Shown piece after piece: positions 35,972-45,705 of a stretch of DNA of 64,000 nucleotides. The notes beneath the pieces were generated by a model. That model saw only the letters and a program-made list of their open reading frames with translations. It searched no databases and was not told where the DNA came from. This DNA is from Brevinema_A sp051649605 (lineage in GTDB: Bacteria > Spirochaetota > Brevinematia > Brevinematales > Brevinemataceae), in assembly GCA_051649605.1 (NCBI GenBank), contig JBOFHK010000006.1, forward strand, positions 1 through 64,000. Reading direction: 5' to 3'. A program made the translations under genes and the position numbers. How positions within the stretch are numbered: position 1 is the first letter of the stretch; every line of letters starts with the position of its first letter.

Positions 35972-37210
35972 ATGAGTATTTTACTAGGACGTCAATCTAT
36001 TGTTGATGTCCATCAAAATATTGTTGCTTATGAGCTCCTTTTTCGTTCTATCGATAACAGTCCTATTGATTGTGATATTGAAGCTACTGCTAATGTGATC
36101 TCAAACACCCTTTCGATGATGTCCATTGATAATATATTAGGAAATAAAAGAGGCTTTATCAATATTGGTATTGATATTCTAAAAAAAGGATTATTGGATA
36201 TTATTCCCGCGAAAAGGTTCGTAATCGAAATTTTAGAAACACAAAAACCCTCAGAAGAACTAATCACGTTAATCAAAAAATTTAAACAGAAAGGATATAT
36301 CTTTGCCTTAGATGATTTTATTATTGATCAAGAACAACTCCAATATTGGAAACCTGTTCTTGATCAAGTTCATATTATCAAAGTAGATCTAATGGATACA
36401 AACGTAGACAACCTTCGTCAAAAAACAGCATTGCTACAATCGTTCAAAACCACTCTACTCGCCGAAAAAGTTGAAACTGAAGAAATGTTTCTCCTATGCA
36501 AAGAATTGGGTTATCAGTATTTCCAAGGCTATTTCTTTACCAAACCAATCATTTTAAAAGGTAAGGATATTTCACCTCCTATCCAAGGGATTTTATCAGT
36601 TGTCAGTAAGTTGCAGCAGGATGCTGATATTATAGAAATCGAAAATCACCTAAAAGCACATCCTGAATTAGTTATTTCTCTTCTCAAGATTGTAAATTCT
36701 TCGAGTGTATCTCCTATCCAAGAAATTACATCAGTACGTCAAGCTATTGCTCTATTGGGTAAAAAAGCCTTAACCCAGTGGTTATTACTTTTACTATACT
36801 CTTATAAAACTCAAAATGAACAGAATACCAAAGATAATCCTCTCTTCCTAATGGCCACTCAACGAGGTAAAATTATGGAATATCTTTTAAACCAAACAAT
36901 GCCCAATGTATCTCGCTCCTTAAAAGATGAGGCTTTTTTGACAGGATTATTATCTCTTTCCGACGCCCTACTTAATATTCCTATGACTCAAATCCTACAA
37001 GAACTCCATCTATCGCCTGCTATTTCTAATGCCATTCTTTATAACGAAGGACGATTAGGAGCATTCTTAGCATTGACAAAATCATTTGAAATATTCGACC
37101 TTACCAAGATTGCCGACCAATCGAAAAAATTAGGCGTTTCTACCCAAATGATAAACCATGCCTCTCATTTGGCTTTAAAATTTGCCAAAGAACTAGCAAA
37201 TCAAATTTAA
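35972..37210 (+). CDS. EAL-HDOD signalling protein (YuxH-like)
   Basis: A 412-residue protein with an N-terminal EAL-type domain (about 1-205) and a C-terminal HDOD domain (about 210-400). The EAL motif itself reads Y-E-L-L-F-R. Several metal or substrate positions remain (E in F-V-I-E-I-L-E, D-D in F-A-L-D-D-F, K in I-I-K-V-D, Q-G-Y-F-F). Proteins of this family are usually c-di-GMP or regulatory adaptors rather than active phosphodiesterases. I start at ATG 35972 because gtgagg lies 6 bases before it; an in-frame GTG four codons earlier coincides with that site. A terminator follows. Confidence 0.85.
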   Translation: MSILLGRQSIVDVHQNIVAYELLFRSIDNSPIDCDIEATANVISNTLSMMSIDNILGNKRGFINIGIDILKKGLLDIIPAKRFVIEILETQKPSEELITLIKKFKQKGYIFALDDFIIDQEQLQYWKPVLDQVHIIKVDLMDTNVDNLRQKTALLQSFKTTLLAEKVETEEMFLLCKELGYQYFQGYFFTKPIILKGKDISPPIQGILSVVSKLQQDADIIEIENHLKAHPELVISLLKIVNSSSVSPIQEITSVRQAIALLGKKALTQWLLLLLYSYKTQNEQNTKDNPLFLMATQRGKIMEYLLNQTMPNVSRSLKDEAFLTGLLSLSDALLNIPMTQILQELHLSPAISNAILYNEGRLGAFLALTKSFEIFDLTKIADQSKKLGVSTQMINHASHLALKFAKELANQI

Positions 37211-37232
37211 ATGCTTGTTTGTATTTATTCAC

Positions 37233-37265
37233 AAAATAGTGTATAATCCTATTATACACTATTTT
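37233..37265 (+). terminator. Terminator of the EAL-HDOD gene overlapping the dinG control region
   Basis: A perfect 15-base stem (aaaatagtgtataat / attatacactatttt, loop cct) is followed by a short T-tract. Its left arm contains TATAAT, which could be a -10 box for the helicase gene, whose ribosome-binding site begins 5 bases after the stem. Confidence 0.7.
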
Positions 37266-37280
37266 TCTTAGGAGTTTGCA

Positions 37281-39758
37281 TTGTACCATCCAAGCACTGA
37301 TTTTTTTCACCCTAATATAAGACACTATATTTCTGATACTATTCAACAACATCATGGTGATGAGGTGTTTTTTATTGCTTGGATTGATAAAGAAGGGAGT
37401 GTTAGTGAATGTGAAGCAATTTCTTTTGGTAATGATACTGCTGTTCCCGCTCCCTTAGCAGAAGGGCTTAAAGGTGATCTTGTCATCCACAATCATCCTT
37501 CTGGAGATTTAAGAGCATCCAACCTCGATATTAATATTGCTTCTTTATTAGCAACAAAGAAATTAGGCTTTTATATTATAAACAATAATTGCTCCGAAGT
37601 TAATATTGTTTATAAACCAAAATCACGAGTTTTTCTCCAAGAAAATCAAGTCTTATCCTTATTTCAAAAAAATGGTCTCCTAGAAGAATTAATGGGATTT
37701 TATGAAGAACGACCCGAACAAGAAACTCTTACCAAAAAAATTACTCAAGCTATTAATGAGAGCAAAATCCTTATGGCAGAAGCAGGTACAGGTACAGGTA
37801 AATCTCTCGCCTATCTTATTCCTACTGTTTTATGGGCGGTATTATCAGATAAAAGGGTGTTTATTACAACCCATACTATTAATCTTCAAAATCAAATCGC
37901 TCAAAAAGATGCCGAATTAGTTTCCTTAGTTGTTGAGCGTCTTACTGGGATTCGCCCAAGATTTGCCGTATTAGTTGGAAGAGCAAACTATTTCTGCCCA
38001 AAAGCCTTTCATGATTTAAAAAATGATTCTGATAAAAGTTATTCCTTATTTGATAATCATGATAGTATTGCCCATCAATTAGAATTAATTCAAACATGGG
38101 CAGAACATACCGAAGAAGGACTACGATCAGAAATTCCCGAAAAAATCATCCCTGAACTTTGGGAAGAGCTTTCCGCATCAACACCTAACTGCCCTCGAAA
38201 AGAATGTCCTTTTTATGCCGATTGTTTTTATTACAAAGCTCGGATGACTGCAGAATCTTCTCATGTTTTGATCGGCAACCATGCTCTTCTTTTAGCAGCG
38301 ATTGATGATGAACAAGGATTTCTATCGACTATTCCCCATTTTTCTGGAATTGTGTTAGATGAAGCTCATAATTTATCAATCATCACCCTAAATTCCATGG
38401 CAGAATCATTTTCTTTTGGTTCTATTATGTGGAGACTATCTCGTCTCTACAGACAAAAAGGCGATTCCTTTTTTGGACAACTTAGCTTTTTACGTGATCG
38501 TTCTACCTTGGATCGCTACCCTGAATTATCGGATTTGTTCTATAAGATTGGCTCTACTATCCTTACTCTTGCTCAAAATATGAAACAACGAGAACAACAC
38601 TTTCGGGATTTATTACAACAACATGTGGAAATTTCAACAGAAATTACACCACAACTATTTTCCAAAGTACCGTGGAGCGAAGCAAAAAAAATATTAACCT
38701 TTCTTTTTGAAGAATTAAAACAAATTGAGTCCCATATTAGTATATTGACAGAAAAAACCCAAGAACAAATCCCTGACCCTCACATTTTAGAAATTTTAAG
38801 AATTATTGACCTCCACAATAACGCTCTCCACACCATGAGACAGACATTCGAAAAAATATTCAATAATTTAGATGCCGACGCTATTGCCGTCAAACAAATG
38901 GAATTTACCTATTCCTCTATTACTTTTTCTGCGGGGCCTGCGAGTATTGAAGATTATTTAGCTCGTCATCTCTTCCGCAATAAAGAATTTACAATTTTTA
39001 GTTCAGCAACTCTTTCTGTTAATAAGAGTTTTGAGTTTTTCTCTCAAGGAATAGGACTGAATTATGTAGATGAAGATCAAATCAAAAATATTATTTTAGA
39101 TAGTCCATTTGATTATAAAAATCAAATGGAAGTATTTGTTATTAACGAACAGTTTTTATCTCCAGGTAAACAAGAGCAAGAAAAATTGGAGCTTGTCAAA
39201 CAAGCCGTCCTAACCGTAGGGGGAGGAGCGTTATTGTTATTTACTTCTTACAAAGCAATGGACATCGCTTATCAAGCACTATCTGAAGATTTTATTCAAA
39301 GTGGTTTGCACCCTCTCAAGCAGGGAGAATTTTCCCGAGAATATTTGATTAATACTATGAGAGCCAAAGACTATAGCGTCCTTTTTGGTACGGCAAGTTT
39401 TTGGGAAGGGGTGGATGTACAAGGAGACCATCTTCGTTTTGTGGTAATCGACAAACTACCTTTTGATAACCCTTTCAATCCTCTCACCAAAGCAATCTGT
39501 CGTATTATCGAAGAGCAAGGCAAGAACCCTTTCAACGAATATTCTATCCCTCGAGCAGTTCTCAAATATAAACAGGGAATAGGACGATTAATCCGTTCCA
39601 AAAAAGATAGAGGCGTTCTATTGGTTTTAGACAGTCGTATTTTTTCTAAAACTTATGGTAAAAATTTTATTAATGCTGCCAAGCCAGCATCTTCATCTTT
39701 TTTATCACCCACGGAAATCCTTAAAAAAATCAAAATATTTTTTAACATCAATCGATAA
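37281..39758 (+). CDS. dinG: DinG-type helicase with N-terminal RadC-like JAMM domain
   Basis: 825 residues from a TTG start with aggag 6 bases upstream. Residues 1-115 form a RadC-like domain with the full JAMM metal motif H-N-H-P-S-G-D-L-R-A-S-N-L-D (about 69-82). The remainder is a superfamily 2 DNA helicase of the DinG/XPD family: Walker A E-A-G-T-G-T-G-K-S (about 166), four cysteines for an iron-sulfur cluster (one in Y-F-C-P-K, three in C-P-R-K-E-C-P-F-Y-A-D-C), D-E-A-H (about 362), and Q-G-I-G-R-L-I-R. It should unwind DNA in repair; the JAMM part suggests a nuclease, peptidase or binding function. Followed by dut after 16 bases. Confidence 0.88.
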   Translation: MYHPSTDFFHPNIRHYISDTIQQHHGDEVFFIAWIDKEGSVSECEAISFGNDTAVPAPLAEGLKGDLVIHNHPSGDLRASNLDINIASLLATKKLGFYIINNNCSEVNIVYKPKSRVFLQENQVLSLFQKNGLLEELMGFYEERPEQETLTKKITQAINESKILMAEAGTGTGKSLAYLIPTVLWAVLSDKRVFITTHTINLQNQIAQKDAELVSLVVERLTGIRPRFAVLVGRANYFCPKAFHDLKNDSDKSYSLFDNHDSIAHQLELIQTWAEHTEEGLRSEIPEKIIPELWEELSASTPNCPRKECPFYADCFYYKARMTAESSHVLIGNHALLLAAIDDEQGFLSTIPHFSGIVLDEAHNLSIITLNSMAESFSFGSIMWRLSRLYRQKGDSFFGQLSFLRDRSTLDRYPELSDLFYKIGSTILTLAQNMKQREQHFRDLLQQHVEISTEITPQLFSKVPWSEAKKILTFLFEELKQIESHISILTEKTQEQIPDPHILEILRIIDLHNNALHTMRQTFEKIFNNLDADAIAVKQMEFTYSSITFSAGPASIEDYLARHLFRNKEFTIFSSATLSVNKSFEFFSQGIGLNYVDEDQIKNIILDSPFDYKNQMEVFVINEQFLSPGKQEQEKLELVKQAVLTVGGGALLLFTSYKAMDIAYQALSEDFIQSGLHPLKQGEFSREYLINTMRAKDYSVLFGTASFWEGVDVQGDHLRFVVIDKLPFDNPFNPLTKAICRIIEEQGKNPFNEYSIPRAVLKYKQGIGRLIRSKKDRGVLLVLDSRIFSKTYGKNFINAAKPASSSFLSPTEILKKIKIFFNINR

Positions 39759-39774
39759 AATACCAGGAGTTATT

Positions 39775-40212
39775 ATGAACATTCCCGTAATACAAGGACA
39801 CCCTCAGGCAAAATTACCTACTTATCAAAGTGCTGATGCGGCAGGGGCTGATCTCTACGCTTGTATAGAAAAACCTATGATAATTTCTTCAGGGGCACTT
39901 GCGATCATTCCCACAGGATTATCCTTAGCAATCCCCAAAGGTTACGAAATGCAGATTCGAGCTCGTAGCGGTTTAGCATCAAAAGGTTTGGTCATTCCTA
40001 ATGCCCCAGGAACAATTGACGCCGATTATCGAGGAGAAATTAAAGTCCTTCTACTCAATCTTAGTGGGAGTGATTTTGAAATTACACCAGATATGAGGAT
40101 TGCTCAAGCAGTTATTGCCCCTATTTTTCAAGTAGCTTATCAATTCACCGAAGAATTATCAGAAACAGAACGAGGATCTGGTGGCTTTGGAAGTACAGGA
40201 ACACACCATTAA
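39775..40212 (+). CDS. dut: dUTP diphosphatase (dUTPase)
   Basis: Hydrolyses dUTP to dUMP, keeping uracil out of DNA and supplying thymidylate synthesis; works as a trimer. 145 residues. The five motifs are recognisable: A-D-A-A-G-A-D-L-Y-A, R-A-R-S-G-L-A-S-K-G, N-A-P-G-T-I-D-A-D-Y-R-G-E, R-I-A-Q-A-V-I-A and the C-terminal R-G-S-G-G-F-G-S-T-G. The ATG at 39775 follows aggag by 5 bases; upstream in-frame codons belong to the overlapping helicase end. Lies between dinG and obg on one transcript. Confidence 0.96.
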   Translation: MNIPVIQGHPQAKLPTYQSADAAGADLYACIEKPMIISSGALAIIPTGLSLAIPKGYEMQIRARSGLASKGLVIPNAPGTIDADYRGEIKVLLLNLSGSDFEITPDMRIAQAVIAPIFQVAYQFTEELSETERGSGGFGSTGTHH

Positions 40213-40223
40213 AAGGATAATTC

Positions 40224-41297
40224 ATGATTTTTAAAGATGAAGTAGAAATTTTTATTAGTTCGGGTAAAGGCGGCGACGGAGCAGTATCCTTTCGCCGAGA
40301 AAAATTTATCCCTAATGGAGGCCCTGACGGAGGCGACGGAGGTAACGGGGGTAGTGTGATTTTTCATGTCAATACCCAGCTCCATACCTTAGCAAAATTT
40401 CACGAAGGACAAAAATTTAGAGCTGAAGCTGGTAAAAATGGCGACGGTCAAAAATGTTTTGGGAGAAAAGGCGAAGATATTATTTTAGAAGTCCCCCCAG
40501 GAACAATCGTCTCCGAAATCTTAGAAGATGGTACAAGCAAATTTATTGCTGATCTTCGGTATGGAGAGCATACCATTCTTAATGGAGGACGAGGCGGTAA
40601 AGGTAATATTCATTACAAAACTGCTGTTCGACAAAGCCCTCAATACGCTCAAAAAGGGACTCCTGGAGAACAAAAAAATATTGTTTTAGAATTAAAATTA
40701 ATTGCCCATATTGGACTAGCGGGTTTTCCTAATGCAGGTAAATCTTCTCTTGTATCTTGTTTGACAAATGCTCGTCCTAAAGTTGCTGATTATCCATTTA
40801 CCACTCTCGTTCCCAATCTAGGAATGATGATTCCAGAATATTACGGTGATGGACTTTTGGTCGCTGATATTCCTGGATTAATAGAAGGAGCAGCTCATGG
40901 CAAAGGTTTAGGTATAGAATTTCTCAAACATATTGAACGCACAAAATTACTCTTATTTGTCCTCGATTTAACCGATTCTCCAGAAGAAAAGTTTAATATT
41001 CTTCGACAAGAATTGGCCTTTTATTCTCAAAAATTGTCTCAACGGTCTTATGTTGTTTGTTTTAATAAGATTGATCTTATACCAGAAATTCCACAAGAAA
41101 TTACCAATTTTATCAATTCTTTAGAAAGTCAAGGGGTTCCTGTATTTATTACCAGTGCTGGCACAGGAGAAGGATTGGCTCTACTCAAAACAAAACTCTT
41201 TCAAATTTGGAATGATCTTCCTAAAAATGAAGATGAAGATGCGATGGAAGTACCCAAAGATAGCTTTGACGATTTTACCAAGGGATTGGATCTGTAG
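40224..41297 (+). CDS. obgE: Obg-family GTPase
   Basis: Essential GTPase that associates with the 50S subunit. 357 residues. The glycine-rich Obg fold occupies residues 1-158 (G-G-P-D-G-G-D-G-G-N-G-G). The GTPase domain follows with G1 G-F-P-N-A-G-K-S-S (about 167), G3 D-I-P-G-L-I-E-G-A, and G4 N-K-I-D. A short acidic tail ends the protein. A strong ribosome-binding site (aaaagga) lies upstream, and a terminator shared with ftsK follows. Confidence 0.96.
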   Translation: MIFKDEVEIFISSGKGGDGAVSFRREKFIPNGGPDGGDGGNGGSVIFHVNTQLHTLAKFHEGQKFRAEAGKNGDGQKCFGRKGEDIILEVPPGTIVSEILEDGTSKFIADLRYGEHTILNGGRGGKGNIHYKTAVRQSPQYAQKGTPGEQKNIVLELKLIAHIGLAGFPNAGKSSLVSCLTNARPKVADYPFTTLVPNLGMMIPEYYGDGLLVADIPGLIEGAAHGKGLGIEFLKHIERTKLLLFVLDLTDSPEEKFNILRQELAFYSQKLSQRSYVVCFNKIDLIPEIPQEITNFINSLESQGVPVFITSAGTGEGLALLKTKLFQIWNDLPKNEDEDAMEVPKDSFDDFTKGLDL

Positions 41298-41325
41298 ATT
41301 GGTCATATTTCTAAGGAAAGCTTTT

Positions 41326-41362
41326 AAGATAAAGCCCCCTATATAATAGGGGGCTTTATCTT
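41326..41362. terminator. Bidirectional terminator between obg and ftsK
   Basis: A 16-base stem (aagataaagcccccta and its complement) with loop tataa; the GC core is six bases. It lies between two converging genes. Confidence 0.85.
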
Positions 41363-41373
41363 ATCAATAATTT

Positions 41374-44300
41374 TTAATCCAAATAGTTAGTGATTTCATC
41401 ACGAGTGATATTAATTAACCAGCCTTTACCGGCACTAGGAGGAGGAGAAATAATTTTTAGGTCTTTCATTGATTCGATCAAACGAGAGGCTCTATTATAT
41501 CCTACACGAAACCGCCGTTGAATCCCCGAAGCAGAAATCTCCCCATTATCTACAGAAAATCGAAGTACTTCTTCAAATAAAGGATCGCTCAAGGCATCTG
41601 TACGAGAACCATCAGAATTATTTTCTTCCTGTCGTGCAAGAAGCTCCGAGAAATCGATCACATACTCTGGAGATCCATTTTTCTTGATACGATTAACCGT
41701 ACGAGCGACATCTTCATTAGATGCATAAGGTGATTGAATACGAATAGGTTCCATATAATTAGGAGACATAAAGAGCATATCACCACGACCAAGTAGGGTT
41801 TCTGCTCCGTTACGATCAATAATCGTACGCGAATCAATTTTTGAGCTTACTCTAAAGGCAATCCTACTAGGAAAATTCGCTTTAATAACGCCTGTTACCA
41901 CATCTACAGAAGGACGCTGTGTCGCAAGCACAAGATGAATCCCCACAGCACGCGACATCGAAGCCAAACGAGAAATATGTTTTTCCGTCTCTTTGGGAAC
42001 ACGGAGCATTAAATTTGCAAATTCATCTACAATAACCACAATATAAGGAAGCTTTTCCCCATCCTGTACCGATTCTTTATACTCTTTAATATTTCGAACA
42101 CCAAGCTCCGAGAGTATTTTATAGCGACGATCCATTTCTTGCACAGTCCATTCTAATGCTGCCATTGCTTCTTCAGGTTTAGTGATAATTGGGGCTAACA
42201 AATGGGGAATCCCTCCGTATAGCTCTAATTCTACCATTTTCGGATCAATCATAATAAATTTCAAATCTTCTGAAGAAAGTTTAAAAAGTAATCCCATAAT
42301 TAAGGCATTTACATAAACGCTTTTTCCACTACCCGTCGTCCCAGCAATCAATAAATGAGGCGTAGTTGCTAAATCGCCAACAATTTCTCTACCGCCAACG
42401 TCTACCCCTAAAATCAAAGGAAGGGTAGCATCACTATTTTGAAATAAGATACTTTCTATCTGCTCACGGATAAGAAAATTCCGTCGTACTTTATTAGGAA
42501 CTTCTATTCCTATTAAGCTACGACCTTCTACAGGGCTAATAATTCTCAAATTAGAAGTGCCTGCCTGTAATGCCAAATCGTCCTGTAGATTAAGAATTGT
42601 TCGTAATTTCAACCCTGAAGGAGGTTCTAACTCAAAACGGGTAATTGTCGGGCCTCTATTATAATCTACAACTTGCATATTAATATTGAAACTTTCATAG
42701 GTATCTTCAATCATTTTCATTGTTGTTTCAATTTCTTCATCTTCATCTATTTTAGAAACAATATCATTATTAGGCTCTAAATCTTCTATATCGGGAAAAT
42801 AGACAGAAGAGTTTTCTTGCTCTATAGGGTATTTCATCGGCTCAATCAAATGTCCTTCCGTAGCCACAGAAGGCATTAAGAGTAATTCTGGTTTATCTAA
42901 TTCTTGAAGACGATGAGAAACTACTTTTTCCTCTTCTATTGGAAATTCGTTTATAGGTTCTGTATTTTTAAGAAGAAGTTCTTTATTATTCGATTGTTTT
43001 ATCGTATGATCTAACAATTCTTGTGGATCTTCAAAAATAGATACTGGTGCTTCCAGCTCACTAATTATTGGATTATTATTTTTTTCAATACGAATATCTT
43101 GGGTATCATCTTCATCAACAGATTTTTCCAGAAGATCAACATTTTGTGAATCGCTATCTGCTAAAATAAATTCTGTTGATTCTTGAGATTCCTCTATTGT
43201 ATCTACCAGTAAACAACCCAAGGAATCTTCAGAAATATCCTCTACTATACCCAAATCGTGCATTTCTTCTATAACACACTCTTTGGGCTCATCATAAGAT
43301 TCTACTGAGATGAGATCCCATGATTCTTTACTTGGTTCTTCTGAACTTTCAAGTTCTTGAGCGGTAATTTGTGGCAATTGTTCGTCGGCAGGCACTTCGG
43401 AATCCACAAGAGTTAGAAGGGTATCTAAAATAATTTCTTCTTCTATAGGCTCATTATTCATATCTTGTACTAACATTACTGCGTTTTGGAGATCTTCTTG
43501 AGCAACTTGTATCTCATCATCAGCAATGTTTATCTGAGAAATCACATCATCAAAATTCAGAACTCCTAAATCTTTTACCAGTTCTTCTCGTGTGAATCGT
43601 CCAAACTCACCAAAGGTATCCATATGTTGTTTCTGGAAATCTTGAATCATATCTTTAATTTCTGCTGATTCAGAAGAATTCTCTTTTTGATTTTCATCAA
43701 GTTCGTTATTAGGATCTTCTACAATATTTTCTTCTGATACTAATTCTTCTGGTCTGATATTCGAGAAATCTTGCACAGAGTCTTGTGTAAATTGAGAAAT
43801 ATCAGGCAAATCACCCAATTCCAGTCGCATCAATGCAGCAAAGTGCGGGGACTGATAATCATCAGCCACTTCTTGCATCATTATTACCTCTTCTTGGTCT
43901 ATTTCTTTAGGTTCTTTGGTAACGAGAGTGTTATTACTTTGTTTTTCAGGTACCTTATCAACATTAATAAAGAAATCCTCTTCTCGAATTTCGGTTCGAA
44001 GATCATCACGAGGAATTTGCTCAGAAACCCCTGAGACAGATACCTCTGGTAGGTAAGATATTGGAGAAAGATCTTGATGCTGACTACTAAAAAAAACATC
44101 ATCACCCAAAACCTGTGATACGGTATCTATATTCCGTTTTTTAAGTTCTAAAATTTCCTGCTCAAAATCTTGAAGTGCAAATGATGTAGTTAACATCTGA
44201 GGAGGAATATTTTGAGCAGGAATTTCTTCAACTGAGGGTTGGTATTTTTGGTAATATTGATCTGCTAGTTCTTGGTGTTTTTTTCTTGTTTTTTCTCTAA

Positions 44301-45705
44301 AGCTTATGAGATCTTCTTGTTGTTTTTTTATTTTTCGCTCTAAGCCTTGTAAAAGAAGTTTTTCTGACTCGCTAATTGGAGGCATCGTATCTGTAGAATT
44401 TAGCTGTTGGTGCACTTCTTCAAGCGAAAAATGTGCTATCTCAGGAAGAATAATAGGATCACTATTATCTAAGGTACTCACAGGGGGAAAATTAGAAATA
44501 TGCTGAGGTGTTTCTTCAGGGAACTCTTCAACATGGGGAATAATATCTTCAATGATTTGTTCTCGATCGTGTACCAAAGAATCCAAAACATCTTGTGCTA
44601 CAGAACTTTGCGGTACTAGAGTTTTAGTTTCTTCTGTATTTACCATCGGAGGGTTTAATTCTTCAAACGTTCCCTCATTAAATAAGAGCCTTGGAACTTG
44701 ACGAACAAAATCACCCATAGAAACACCAGACTCACGAACCCATTTACTATTAGGCACGATAGGCTCTATCCCTTGATCCAAATCATCAAGTGATTCCACG
44801 GTATCTTTGAGATCTTCCAATAAACTTGAGGTCGGATTAGGTAGAACTTCACGATTATCTTCTAATTTGGCATAAAAAGGATTATCATTATTCATATAGG
44901 GTGACAGTAAATCAACATCACTATCCCTTAAAACATCCACTGTTTTAAGGGTAGTCAAAGGTTTTTTAGAAAGAAAAACTGCTGGTGTTTCTTCTTCAGA
45001 TTCTTGTATTTCCTGAAGAAAGCTGGGAACTTGGTCTCGGTGTTTAAGAGGCTGTTCTAGTGTTTTGTAATATTCATCAATAAGCGAATCTACTGATCCG
45101 TAATGTTCAGAGGGAAGCTCTATTTCTTCGATCGTTTTCTCTAAAGAGGCTGACTCTAATTCATGTTGAATCCCTAGGGATTCAACAACAGGCTCCGTAA
45201 GAGGTTGTTGGAAATAATGCTGGAGAATATATCGGGGGACATTCCAAATAGAAAAAACACCTCCCATAAAGCCAACAAAAATAAAAGGAATCCAGACAAT
45301 ATTAGGAAGAATATTGGTAAACATCGAAGCTAATAAAGAACCAAAAATACCACCAGAAACAAAGGAAAAATTATTGCTTAGTAAAGAAAGGGTGGTTGCC
45401 CAAAGTAAAACCAAATAATGAGTAACTGAAAATCGGATGAGTAACAATTTGGGATCAATCCCTGTGAGAATTCGAATCCCTATAAATAAAGAAAATACCG
45501 CCCAAATCCACGAAGCTTGTCCATAAAATAAAACAAAAGGCATCGCCAAATAAGCTCCAAAATATCCTAGAATATTCTGATACGATAGTGCAGTAGTATA
45601 AAAAATTAAATCATTAGGAGAAAATCCTATTAAAGAAATCCCTAAAACTAAAGAAAATAAAATCAACGAATAGGAGATAAGAATTCTAAAAATCCCTTTA
45701 AACAT
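41374..45705 (-). CDS. ftsK: DNA translocase FtsK/SpoIIIE with a very long acidic linker
   Basis: Membrane-anchored DNA pump for chromosome segregation at the septum, 1443 residues, well above the usual 750-900 (1329 in E. coli). Residues 1 to about 170 hold four or five membrane helices. Residues about 180-980 are a low-complexity linker rich in Glu, Asp, Ser, Pro and Gln. The motor has Walker A G-T-T-G-S-G-K-S (about 1121) and Walker B I-V-V-I-V-D-E-F. The C-terminal gamma winged helix (R-R-F-R-V-G-Y-N-R-A) recognises polar DNA motifs. It directly follows uppP without a gap. Confidence 0.95.
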   Translation of the reverse strand: MFKGIFRILISYSLILFSLVLGISLIGFSPNDLIFYTTALSYQNILGYFGAYLAMPFVLFYGQASWIWAVFSLFIGIRILTGIDPKLLLIRFSVTHYLVLLWATTLSLLSNNFSFVSGGIFGSLLASMFTNILPNIVWIPFIFVGFMGGVFSIWNVPRYILQHYFQQPLTEPVVESLGIQHELESASLEKTIEEIELPSEHYGSVDSLIDEYYKTLEQPLKHRDQVPSFLQEIQESEEETPAVFLSKKPLTTLKTVDVLRDSDVDLLSPYMNNDNPFYAKLEDNREVLPNPTSSLLEDLKDTVESLDDLDQGIEPIVPNSKWVRESGVSMGDFVRQVPRLLFNEGTFEELNPPMVNTEETKTLVPQSSVAQDVLDSLVHDREQIIEDIIPHVEEFPEETPQHISNFPPVSTLDNSDPIILPEIAHFSLEEVHQQLNSTDTMPPISESEKLLLQGLERKIKKQQEDLISFREKTRKKHQELADQYYQKYQPSVEEIPAQNIPPQMLTTSFALQDFEQEILELKKRNIDTVSQVLGDDVFFSSQHQDLSPISYLPEVSVSGVSEQIPRDDLRTEIREEDFFINVDKVPEKQSNNTLVTKEPKEIDQEEVIMMQEVADDYQSPHFAALMRLELGDLPDISQFTQDSVQDFSNIRPEELVSEENIVEDPNNELDENQKENSSESAEIKDMIQDFQKQHMDTFGEFGRFTREELVKDLGVLNFDDVISQINIADDEIQVAQEDLQNAVMLVQDMNNEPIEEEIILDTLLTLVDSEVPADEQLPQITAQELESSEEPSKESWDLISVESYDEPKECVIEEMHDLGIVEDISEDSLGCLLVDTIEESQESTEFILADSDSQNVDLLEKSVDEDDTQDIRIEKNNNPIISELEAPVSIFEDPQELLDHTIKQSNNKELLLKNTEPINEFPIEEEKVVSHRLQELDKPELLLMPSVATEGHLIEPMKYPIEQENSSVYFPDIEDLEPNNDIVSKIDEDEEIETTMKMIEDTYESFNINMQVVDYNRGPTITRFELEPPSGLKLRTILNLQDDLALQAGTSNLRIISPVEGRSLIGIEVPNKVRRNFLIREQIESILFQNSDATLPLILGVDVGGREIVGDLATTPHLLIAGTTGSGKSVYVNALIMGLLFKLSSEDLKFIMIDPKMVELELYGGIPHLLAPIITKPEEAMAALEWTVQEMDRRYKILSELGVRNIKEYKESVQDGEKLPYIVVIVDEFANLMLRVPKETEKHISRLASMSRAVGIHLVLATQRPSVDVVTGVIKANFPSRIAFRVSSKIDSRTIIDRNGAETLLGRGDMLFMSPNYMEPIRIQSPYASNEDVARTVNRIKKNGSPEYVIDFSELLARQEENNSDGSRTDALSDPLFEEVLRFSVDNGEISASGIQRRFRVGYNRASRLIESMKDLKIISPPPSAGKGWLINITRDEITNYLD

